A stretch of 64,000 nt of DNA from CAJCIW01 sp963833965 (GTDB lineage Bacteria > Chlamydiota > Chlamydiia > Chlamydiales > Rhabdochlamydiaceae), in contig CAWHZZ010000003.1 in the NCBI GenBank assembly GCA_963833965.1, forward strand, positions 248,001 through 312,000, read 5' to 3'. The position numbers and the translations under genes are program-made. The notes beneath the pieces were generated by a model. That model did no database searches and was not told the origin of the DNA. It saw only the letters and a program-made list of their open reading frames with translations. Below, piece after piece: positions 23,301 through 29,735 of the stretch; position 1 is the first letter of the stretch; each line of letters begins with the position of its first letter.

Positions 23301-25958
23301 TGTCGGCGTCCTGCCGCGGAAATTATCGTACATTGTCTTTGGGAGGTTTTCCAATCTTGACATAACAGGGTCCAGCGCCTCTTGCAAAATCGTCCCAGTT
23401 CGAGCGGCGTACCCTTCTTGGCTTATATAATAGCGATTGACGGCGGCAAGCCCTGCCTCCACGATGACGAGCATATCTCCTTGAGAGGGCGGATTTTCAG
23501 CATAAAAAGCAGGGAGCCTGTCGGTGAGTTGATTGAGCAGCAGCCGGTCATCTTCGGTGAGGGGCTGCTTGGCGAAAACGATCGCTTTTTGCGCGGCCAT
23601 CAGTTGGAGCTGCTCCTGTAATGCTCGGCTAGTTTTTTTAATGGCTGCTTTGTTATTTTCTGAGATTGCCTTGCGCAATTCGATCAATTTTTTTCTGGCA
23701 TTGGAGAGGAGGGGATGCGCTTGGGCGGTCAGCTTATCGCCGATTTGATCGACCATGGCCATCATTTTCTTCTCAAGAAGGCCTGCAGCCTTGATCAAAA
23801 TTCCCGTTTCTTCATGAGTCAATCTGCTTTCGATCAAATCTAGAACGCCATCTTTTTCCGTTAATTTCTTTTTGATGAGCGCATTGGCCTGAGCGAAGAG
23901 CCCCGTTTTTTCGTCTAACAAATACTGCTTTGCTTGGACAAGGATCCCTTTTTCAGGGTGGGTCAATCGTTCTTGAAATTGATTGATCACTTGATCGATG
24001 AGACCGTCTTTGTCGATCACGCGCTTTTGCAAGGTTTCGATCGCCTTGACGAGAATTCCCTCTTTTTCATCGAGCAGTTTTTTCTGCAGAATGTCTAGCG
24101 TTCCATTTTCTTCCGTCAATTTGGTATTCAGCGACGCAACCGCTTTAACGATGATTCCATCTTTGGGGTCGTTGAGGCGTTGATTCAGCGTATCGAGCAC
24201 GCCGTTTTCCGCTTTCAACTGCTTAGTTAAACTCTCGAGCGTTTGCGCGATGAGGCCGTCTTTTTCATCGAGGCATTTCTTTTTGAGGATTTCGAGAGAA
24301 TCCGCGAGCATTTGTTGAACGCGCGCGTTCAAAAAGTCCATAGGGCCGTCTTTTTTCTCTAAAGCTTTTTTCAACGATTCGACGGCTTTTGCTAAGATGC
24401 CTGTTTCGTCCGCGGTCAGTCTCTTTTCCAACTGATCGAGCGTTCCCTTCTCTGCGAACAGCCGCTGCTCCATTTGTGTGATCGCTTTGGCTAGAATGCC
24501 CTCTTTCTCATCGTTGAGTCTCTTCTGGACGTGGTTTAAGGCCTGGATGAGGGCGCCGTCGTGCTCATTGAGCAACCGATGCTGTAGCTTGTCGATGACG
24601 CCGTCTTTGCCATTCAACTTCGCTTCAAGCAGGCGGACTGCCTCTGCCAGGGCTCCGTCATCGGCATTTAATTTTTTCTTCAGAAGGTCCATTGTTTGGA
24701 CGAGGACCCCTTCCTTTTCGTCGTTGAGTTTATGGGCGAAAATCTTCAGCGCTTCTTGAAGGATTCCTTTATCTTCGGAAGTGAGCTCGCGGCGAAGCTT
24801 GGCCATGGTGCCATCATCAGGCTTGAAAAGGCTCTCGTTGAGAAGAGCTATCGCTTGCTTTAAGACGCTATTTTCTCCTTCGGACAATTGCTGGCGAAGT
24901 GTAGCCATGACCCCGTCTTTCGAATTCAGTTCCTCTTTGAATTGGACAAGAGAGCTTTTGAGCAATTCTTCCATTTTCGTCTTCGTAATCGCAAGCGCTT
25001 TGACGACGATCCCTTCTTCTTCGTGGTTGAACCGATTGCCGATCTGATCGACGATCCCGTCTTTGTCGAGCATTTTGGCTTGGATGAGGGCGATGGCTTT
25101 AGCGATTGTGCTCTCTTCGCCAACTGTTAGCTTGTTGGTCAAAAGATCAATCGGGCCGTCCTTCTTCCCCAAGAGCAAAGTGAGCTGGTCGACGACTTGC
25201 TTCATTAAGCCTGTTTGCTCGTCAGTGCATTTCTTTTTCAATACATCGACCGCTTGCGCAAGCATCCCATTTTCTTCTTCGAGGAGCGCTTCTTGAAGGT
25301 AGGCCATCGCTTCGACGAGCGTGCCATGGCTGCGGTCCAAAATCGTTGTGAACACCTCATCGAATTTTTTCAGATTCTCGACGTCTGTCTCGAATAAACT
25401 CAAGTCAAAGTTTGCGTTGGGATCTGTCACTTTGAACAGGTTGCCGATCTTATTAATGATTGTGCGGTCTTCAGGCCTTAAGTCGGGAGCGAGGTCATTT
25501 AAAAGTTTCCCGTTGTCCTTAAGAAGCAGGATCAAATAGGAGCGCGTGAGCTTAATCTCTTCGGCAGTCAAACTTTCAGGTCTTTCGGTGACGGCTTCAA
25601 TAAGGTTTTGCAATTGAAGAAGTTCTTCCGGGGGCTGTCTGAGCAAAGCTTTGCGCAAAGAATCTTGCAGCTGAGCTACCAAGGGAGAACCGGGCTGCAC
25701 CATCTGTTCAAATTCGTGTTGCGCTCCGCTGACAATACCCGAGCCAATCGGGACAAACGGAGCCTTGGCCATGCTTTTGATTCCATGAGCAGCTCCGCCA
25801 AGGGCCCACATCGTGCCATCCAATGCCCTCCGCGCATAGTTGCGCCTAGGAGGCGAGGCTGATGGCGTCGCAGTCGTCGTTGTCGTTGGCGGCGGGGGCG
25901 TCGCAGTCGACGTGGTCGTGGTGGGAGTAAAATTTTGAGTATTGTTGGTTGTCGACAT
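20397..25958 (-). CDS. giant helical repeat protein, paralogue B (1853 aa)
   Basis: The start MSTTNNTQNFT is followed by a Thr/Pro-rich tail (to about residue 36). Residues about 206-735 contain some 29 tandem units alternating between about 19 residues (pattern E/D-x-G-I-L-x-K-A-x3-L-x-K-K-L-x-x-x) and about 15 residues (D-G-x-L-D-x-L-x-x-R-L-x-x). Examples are KEGILAKAITQMEQRL and DGVLDLIESRLTHE. The C-terminal 1100 residues align with paralogue A. The N-terminal tag MSxxNNTQ also occurs in the two poly-Thr proteins at 37.6-42.3 kb. No enzymatic motif or signal peptide is visible. A fibrous or solenoid protein is likely, perhaps a host-directed effector; no function is assigned. Confidence 0.88.
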   Translation of the reverse strand: MSTTNNTQNFTPTTTTSTATPPPPTTTTTATPSASPPRRNYARRALDGTMWALGGAAHGIKSMAKAPFVPIGSGIVSGAQHEFEQMVQPGSPLVAQLQDSLRKALLRQPPEELLQLQNLIEAVTERPESLTAEEIKLTRSYLILLLKDNGKLLNDLAPDLRPEDRTIINKIGNLFKVTDPNANFDLSLFETDVENLKKFDEVFTTILDRSHGTLVEAMAYLQEALLEEENGMLAQAVDVLKKKCTDEQTGLMKQVVDQLTLLLGKKDGPIDLLTNKLTVGEESTIAKAIALIQAKMLDKDGIVDQIGNRFNHEEEGIVVKALAITKTKMEELLKSSLVQFKEELNSKDGVMATLRQQLSEGENSVLKQAIALLNESLFKPDDGTMAKLRRELTSEDKGILQEALKIFAHKLNDEKEGVLVQTMDLLKKKLNADDGALAEAVRLLEAKLNGKDGVIDKLQHRLLNEHDGALIQALNHVQKRLNDEKEGILAKAITQMEQRLFAEKGTLDQLEKRLTADETGILAKAVESLKKALEKKDGPMDFLNARVQQMLADSLEILKKKCLDEKDGLIAQTLESLTKQLKAENGVLDTLNQRLNDPKDGIIVKAVASLNTKLTEENGTLDILQKKLLDEKEGILVKAIETLQKRVIDKDGLIDQVINQFQERLTHPEKGILVQAKQYLLDEKTGLFAQANALIKKKLTEKDGVLDLIESRLTHEETGILIKAAGLLEKKMMAMVDQIGDKLTAQAHPLLSNARKKLIELRKAISENNKAAIKKTSRALQEQLQLMAAQKAIVFAKQPLTEDDRLLLNQLTDRLPAFYAENPPSQGDMLVIVEAGLAAVNRYYISQEGYAARTGTILQEALDPVMSRLENLPKTMYDNFRGRTPTEPGDAAPAEEGTVSQFLANGSSILKTILDKGAQAISGQAISSFASVLILGINQVLAKMDNTETFRQPKTALEEIIFTLNSVQQTGRWGDLYQILGNAAQAMRAVKIYVNGFRIPNTSPVGNPAATSEAAYSDNINALQDAMDLAPEQPVNQDWRKLAGDEKNKLIGNASRYLTIKHIYQDICKLRPSDEVFYLTLMKKAKEKNGKTDEVLRDLLFEELEKSKVNFVTRVYAKIQYYIYNKIVRHYTKKATTIYFNEVFDYIDKHKKEQFSGLRNQVTKNFTRYLTILGGAYENVANDPKPTGTLQEMLKKELDTKESNLGFETKELYLEFAQNVIKKTVGSGFFGWAAKHLIGDPELMVQTVIDKSLGSMQDVRGYTHAMNSVIHEQLDEILKLLRKELRGVQTNPGPQQPNEDGEPDSELKEPSHLEKKELNALVKNLFEILRKSKCQTKDELRELIKGSLLSAKVNKAVDDLFIEDVIERVTNILVAAIESLAKRHQLEKLTYKFANLVNRSFELGETVTLQEMQDEEHQIVKLGGQILRLAVGSAVEEKFDFSGKKEQDASKSYVEDLHQRSQEFLTATEQDLQALTSMDFASAEGKNKINKIIEQTLAYEAQNYDSSFQAKSSKLASDNKDEIEKSYLGIAEQSKPVVQAISQMKQHLTALENVGLVAPHLTQIKSAATTIPLKLFPAAVGPTNEELTFAENQLAILDTHLKELKKMRHYAQLAEQIAAEARIFASILLEAKKSAKMRSFSIAAAQNGSRIEQIAHQRKQALNPIPANSPLRDQLAAFKQEINSHFDDTYRPRLLMTLKNIEDATVPQQVDFARQEFLSICRQALAQATTSLDAQRGNYYLSYQRMSNAIEGSHLLDPNHAEAAKTGIRNAIATSQQHLQTLRQWEADHIRGIPYINFNPVDMKGMQDWASGLVYDRVRERLNGFMHFLKQEETYRYGLLNHLFLVPYLKCSK
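23740..25340 (-). repeat. coding tandem repeat, alternating 15/19-residue units
   Basis: DNA encoding the repeat array of paralogue B. Unit boundaries are marked by the recurrent dipeptide D-G or E-G followed by a hydrophobic residue; about 29 units can be counted by eye, making a 34-residue super-period. Units are diverged at the protein level and more so at the DNA level, so this is an old expansion, not a recent slippage array. Confidence 0.8.
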
Positions 25959-26008
25959 TTTATTTAGCTTTAATTATGTGATTAGTTTGCGATTATTTTA
26001 CTTTTAAA

Positions 26009-26036
26009 TGAATATTAATTCAATTGCTCAAGTCAA
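26009..26036 (-). promoter_or_regulatory. possible promoter of the 1853-aa gene
   Basis: Minus strand: TTGACT at 26036-26031, a 16-base spacer, TATTCA at 26014-26009. The -35 hexamer is the same as in the promoters at 6.5 and 40.5 kb; the -10 match is weaker. The surrounding 221-bp gap up to the OMP gene is AT-rich and also holds TATAAT at 26086 on the plus strand without a clear -35. Confidence 0.4.
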
Positions 26037-26179
26037 TTAGACTCATTGTTTACTAATTATTACGCAGTTTTGTGATAATGATATTTATAATGCCGACGAT
26101 CAAAAAAACTTTACGCAAGAGTTAAATTTTCAACTTTCTATATACTCATTTTTCTGACTTTTCTACACTGGGCCTACCT

Positions 26180-27175
26180 ATGAGACGTATTGCTTGGAGT
26201 TTGATCGTTCTACCGTGGTGTTCTGCGCTCCTCTCCCACGACAACTACAGGTGGAACAACCACTGGGAATTGCTCGGGGATTTCGTCTTCATGCGGCGCA
26301 GCGAGGTCAATAATAAAACCCTTGTCAAGGACAAGAAAAAGCATCAATCGACCTGCCCAGGGGCATGTCCTGATTTCACTGTCATCGACTCGACCAACCT
26401 GGTGAATGATTTCGACTTTGAGCCGGGATACCGCGTGGGATTGAACTACATTGTCGATCCAAAGATGGGTTTTGAGTGGAATTTCCTCTACCTACAGCCT
26501 TGGCATGGAAGCAAAAAAGTACACGGCCACCACAGTTTGAGTTTTCCCTTCAGCCGTGCGGGTTTTACCCATGATTTTCACCATGCCGATGAAGCGGATG
26601 CCCATTATGAAAGCCACTTTTGGGACTTGGAATTTAATTATTGGTGCTATTTTACGCCGCGTCGCGTCGATTACTTTTCTCTTTCCGGACTGATCGGGCT
26701 GCGGTATTTCCATTGGGACGAGTCCTTCAGACTCTCCATGTTCAGGCCTCCCGATCGAAGCGACTACGATGTCCATACGGAAAACAGGATCTTCGGCGTG
26801 CAGGCGGGCATCGACTTTGAAATGAATCCCACTCATTGGTTAAGCTGGGAATTTTTGGCAAAAGTGGGCGGCATGGCTGACCACAGCGAACAAAAGACAT
26901 TTCTCGGCGACCGCGATAATCACAAAACACTGCACCATTTCCAAAAACAGCACCGGCAGATCGGGGTCTACGCCGACGTCGCCGCGGAGTTTGCCATCCA
27001 CTGCAACCCGCATCTGGACTTTCATGCGGGCTATCAGGTGATGTTTTTCTCAGGATTGACCCTGGCCCCCGAGCAAATCAGCTACCGCGCCCACAGGAAG
27101 GCCGGAGACCGTGTCTACGACGACGGCACTGCAATCATCCATGGCCTGTTTGTGGGAATGGTCATTGGGTTTTAA
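26180..27175 (+). CDS. outer-membrane beta-barrel protein
   Basis: 331 residues. The N-terminus MRRIAWSLIVLPWCSALLS looks like a signal peptide. The mature part is rich in aromatic and alternating residues, with many short strands ending in Tyr/Trp/Phe (GYRVGLNYIVDPKMGFEWNF, FWDLEFNYWCYF, LSGLIGLRYFHWDESF, GVQAGIDFEMN, VYADVAAEFAI, LDFHAGYQVMFF). The protein ends in VGMVIGF, a C-terminal Phe typical of substrates of the barrel-assembly machine. It resembles the broad porin families used by environmental chlamydiae in place of MOMP, but I cannot say which. Two Cys residues in CPGACPD could form a disulfide. His is unusually abundant. Confidence 0.8.
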   Translation: MRRIAWSLIVLPWCSALLSHDNYRWNNHWELLGDFVFMRRSEVNNKTLVKDKKKHQSTCPGACPDFTVIDSTNLVNDFDFEPGYRVGLNYIVDPKMGFEWNFLYLQPWHGSKKVHGHHSLSFPFSRAGFTHDFHHADEADAHYESHFWDLEFNYWCYFTPRRVDYFSLSGLIGLRYFHWDESFRLSMFRPPDRSDYDVHTENRIFGVQAGIDFEMNPTHWLSWEFLAKVGGMADHSEQKTFLGDRDNHKTLHHFQKQHRQIGVYADVAAEFAIHCNPHLDFHAGYQVMFFSGLTLAPEQISYRAHRKAGDRVYDDGTAIIHGLFVGMVIGF

Positions 27176-27260
27176 GTTGCTAATTATTAGTTGCTTGTAA
27201 ATATCTCTGTTTTTTATCCATTAAATTGGCTAAAATAAGGGGTGTAATACCACCATTGGA

Positions 27261-28595
27261 ATGGCGATTATGGATAGGTCTTTAGAGAAACGGCTTAAAG
27301 AATGGAAAACTGATGAAAGACGCTTTCCCTTGCTTCTGCGAGGGGCAAGGCAAGTAGGGAAGACCTACATCATTGAGAAATTAGGGAAAACCTTTGAGTC
27401 CTTTGTTTCAGTGAACTTTGAGGCCCAACCTCAAGCGATTGCCTGTTTTGACTCCCTTGACCCCGAGGAGATTCTGCTTCGTTTGCAAGTGATTTTAAAA
27501 CAATCGGTCTATCCTGGAAAAACGCTTCTTTTCCTCGATGAAATTCAGGCTTGTCCAAAGGCGATCATCGCATTGCGCTATTTCAAAGAGAAGCTTCCCG
27601 CGCTGCATGTCATAGGAGCGGGATCTTTACTGGAATTCGCTCTGGCCGAAGAAAAATTCTCTTTTCCTGTGGGGAGGATTCAGTTTATGTATCTCAAGCC
27701 TCTCTCTTTTCAAGAGTTTGCCCTAGCTCGAGGAAAATCAAAGGTTTTAGACAAATTGCAAAAGATGACTCTTGAAACGCTCCCTGATGCAAATACCCAT
27801 CAGGAAATGATGAGGCTTGTTAAAGAGTATTTTCTTGTGGGCGGCATGCCAGCCGCAGTGGATTTTTTCTGCAAAAATCTCTCCCTGCACGATGCAAACA
27901 CCATTCAAGACATTCTCCTCTCCACATATCGAGCGGATTTTTCTAAATATGCAACTTCTGCGGAGCAAAAATATCTAAAAATTGTTTTCGATGGTCTTTT
28001 TCAAACGATTGGCCAACAATTCAAATATTCCAAAATCGATCCACACGTTCGTTCCAGAGAGCTGAAAAATGCGTTGGAACACCTTGAATGGGCCGGTTTA
28101 ATCGAATATATCTATGCTTCTTCGGCATCGGGCATCCCTCTTTCAGCGCAGGTCAAGCATTCTCAATTTAAAATCTGTTGTCTCGACATTGGATTGTTTC
28201 AACGCGCTTTGCAAATTGATCCTGACGTGGTGATGAAAGAAGATCTTGTTTTGATCAGTCGAGGAGCGATTGCCGAACAATTTGTAGGCCAAGAATTATT
28301 GGCCTATACTGACTCGAGCAAAAAGGGTCAGCTGTTTTATTGGCAGCGGGAAAAAAAGACGAGCGATGCCGAAGTCGATTACCTCATAACTATGGATAGA
28401 CATATTATCCCTATCGAGGTGAAGGCGGGCCCCCATGGGAGGTTGAGATCTCTGCAGCAATTTATGATGGAAAAAAAATCTTCCCTTGGAGTTCACATTT
28501 CTCAGAACCCTGTGAGTTTTGAAAATGGGATTTTATCTATCCCGTTTTATATGATTGCTTACTTGCCTGAATTAGCAAGGAGTATCATTAAATAA
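27261..28595 (+). CDS. AAA_14/DUF4143-type ATPase
   Basis: 444-residue ATPase of a widespread accessory family with an AAA_14 domain at the N-terminus and DUF4143 at the C-terminus. The Walker A motif is GARQVGKT (about residues 28-35). Walker B is LLFLDEIQACP (about 88-98). The C-terminal part contains a nuclease-like signature, SDAEVDYLIT then IPIEVKAG (about 372-396). The cellular role is unsettled; copies are numerous in many genomes, including environmental chlamydiae. No partner gene is adjacent. It is convergent with the SRP RNA gene, whose terminator starts at its stop codon. Appears intact. Confidence 0.9.
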   Translation: MAIMDRSLEKRLKEWKTDERRFPLLLRGARQVGKTYIIEKLGKTFESFVSVNFEAQPQAIACFDSLDPEEILLRLQVILKQSVYPGKTLLFLDEIQACPKAIIALRYFKEKLPALHVIGAGSLLEFALAEEKFSFPVGRIQFMYLKPLSFQEFALARGKSKVLDKLQKMTLETLPDANTHQEMMRLVKEYFLVGGMPAAVDFFCKNLSLHDANTIQDILLSTYRADFSKYATSAEQKYLKIVFDGLFQTIGQQFKYSKIDPHVRSRELKNALEHLEWAGLIEYIYASSASGIPLSAQVKHSQFKICCLDIGLFQRALQIDPDVVMKEDLVLISRGAIAEQFVGQELLAYTDSSKKGQLFYWQREKKTSDAEVDYLITMDRHIIPIEVKAGPHGRLRSLQQFMMEKKSSLGVHISQNPVSFENGILSIPFYMIAYLPELARSIIK

Positions 28596-28597
28596 AA

Positions 28598-28706
28598 AAG
28601 CCGGAGATGGCTCACAGCACAACACTGCATCCTTAAGGCTGCTACATTCCTGTCCTGACCTGGTTCGGATCGTGCCGTTCTATAAGGTCCCCGGCAAAGG
28701 AGGCAT
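28598..28706 (-). ncRNA. ffs: signal recognition particle RNA (4.5S, small bacterial type)
   Basis: The minus strand contains the SRP domain IV signature: ACCAGGTCAGGACAGGAATG directly followed by TAGCAGCC, corresponding to GGTCAGG..GGAA..AGCAGCC of E. coli ffs. The outer stem forms between GCCGGGGACC at the 5' side and CATCTCCGGC at the 3' side. A T-run follows at 28599-28592, so GC stem plus T's would terminate transcription. Length is about 105 nt; ends are approximate. It pairs with Ffh for targeting membrane proteins to the Sec machinery. Confidence 0.9.
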
Positions 28707-28816
28707 CATATCAAATTTTAGGATTCCAGGCAAATGGTTATAATTTATTTAAATCTCGATTTTAGCCATTCGAGAATTTAGTTAACAAAGCCTTTTTCGG
28801 AGGCTCCGCCTCCATT

Positions 28817-28884
28817 CCGCATTGTCGGCGCATTGGTTGCCAGCGCCCTGCGCGTCTGGGCTAAAACATGCGCCGACAATGCGG
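28817..28884. repeat. 17-bp perfect inverted repeat (possible foldback element)
   Basis: CCGCATTGTCGGCGCAT (28817-28833) and its exact reverse complement ATGCGCCGACAATGCGG (28868-28884), separated by 34 bases. A smaller palindrome, GGAGGCTCCGCCTCC, lies just before it. This and the following tandem foldback fill the gene-free stretch from the SRP RNA to 29426. Confidence 0.85.
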
Positions 28885-28952
28885 CTACTATTTCGAGCCA
28901 CATCAGCCCGTACAACTTTCACCGTTACAAAGCGCTCTGAAATCGGATTGAC

Positions 28953-29318
28953 ATATACCGGTTCCACTGGAAAGTTATGAAAATTTCTGCTTCAGCATCT
29001 TCACTTACAGCCGTGGCAAGCCACGGTCTTTTCGTTCATTTCCATCGACCATGTGCTGGCACATGGCCTGCTTCAACGAACGAAAAATTGAAGCGCTGAA
29101 ATTGAAATTCTCTATAACTTTCCAGTGTCGCCAGTATATACCGGTTCCACTGGAAAGTTATGAAAATTTCTGCTTCAGCATCTTCACTTACAGCCGTGGC
29201 AAGCCACGGTCTTTTCGTTCATTTCCATCGACCATGTGCTGGCACATGGCCTGCTTCAACGAACGAAAAATTGAAGCGCTGAAATTGAAATTCTCTATAA
29301 CTTTCCAGTGTCGCCAGT
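28953..29318. repeat. 183-bp foldback element, two tandem copies
   Basis: Copies at 28953-29135 and 29136-29318 look identical by eye, with a period of 183 bp. Each unit is nested palindromes: outer arms ACTGGAAAGTTAT and ATAACTTTCCAGT (28966-28978 with 29114-29126 in copy 1), TTTTCGTTC with GAACGAAAA, the hairpin CCGTGGC-AA-GCCACGG (29011-29026), and CCATGTGC-TG-GCACATGG (29049-29066). Units are bounded by TATA. Because 183 is a multiple of 3, a spurious ORF runs through both copies. Confidence 0.92.
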
Positions 29319-29344
29319 ATATTCCTGCAATGAGCTTATCTTCT

Positions 29345-29372
29345 CTGACTTAAAATTTTTACCGAATAAAAT
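29345..29372 (+). promoter_or_regulatory. possible promoter of the 102-aa gene
   Basis: CTGACT at 29345-29350, a 16-base spacer and TAAAAT at 29367-29372, 54 bases ahead of the ATG at 29427. A moderate match to the consensus. Confidence 0.4.
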
Positions 29373-29426
29373 AAGCTCAAAATTTATCAGACGCATCACC
29401 TTAATGTTTGAAGAGAGGAAACACAC

Positions 29427-29735
29427 ATGGCAGCTCGTGCAGTATCTACACAGCAAATGACAAGCCAGCAGATGGTTGCTCGTCTAAGACAGGAAAATCC
29501 TGTCGATACTCAGGAAATCGTCCCGGCGAGCCCAGCGCAAGAAGATGGCACTTTTCTCTCTATCGCAAAAAAGCTGATGTTTATCGTCTTAAAACATCAA
29601 GATGAAAGAGATCCTTTATCCAATAGACTCTTCATGAAAGGTAGTGACTTTAGACTTCCCCTGGTGATTTCACTGCGTTCGCTTCATGTCTATTTAAATT
29701 GCTCGGAAGCCTCCGCAATATTGCCCTCGATGTAG
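29427..29735 (+). CDS. unknown 102-aa protein
   Basis: A strong GAGAGGA lies eight bases upstream of the ATG, and a plausible promoter is present, so this short frame is probably expressed. The N-terminal half (MAARAVSTQQMTSQQMVARL and following) is polar with several Gln and Ser residues. The middle LSIAKKLMFIVLKHQDERDP is amphipathic. The C-terminal part runs into the convergent asparagine-synthetase-like gene with a 46-bp overlap, and its last 15 codons lie wholly there. That suggests the original gene was longer and was cut, with the frame now ending by chance. Function unknown; it could be a small effector or a remnant. Confidence 0.6.
   Translation: MAARAVSTQQMTSQQMVARLRQENPVDTQEIVPASPAQEDGTFLSIAKKLMFIVLKHQDERDPLSNRLFMKGSDFRLPLVISLRSLHVYLNCSEASAILPSM

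Noticed and set aside
28953..29318. Possible CRISPR-like array because of repeated palindromes
   Set aside because: Only two directly adjoining 183-bp copies, no spacers and no cas genes nearby.
29051..29353. 100-residue open frame with an internal 61-residue repeat
   Set aside because: It is produced by the 183-bp tandem foldback, whose length is a multiple of three; no ribosome-binding site, and the DNA is palindromic.
27776..29430. Prophage or integrated plasmid around the DUF4143 ATPase and SRP RNA gene
   Set aside because: No integrase, tRNA target, phage structural or plasmid genes; only repeats and one accessory ATPase.
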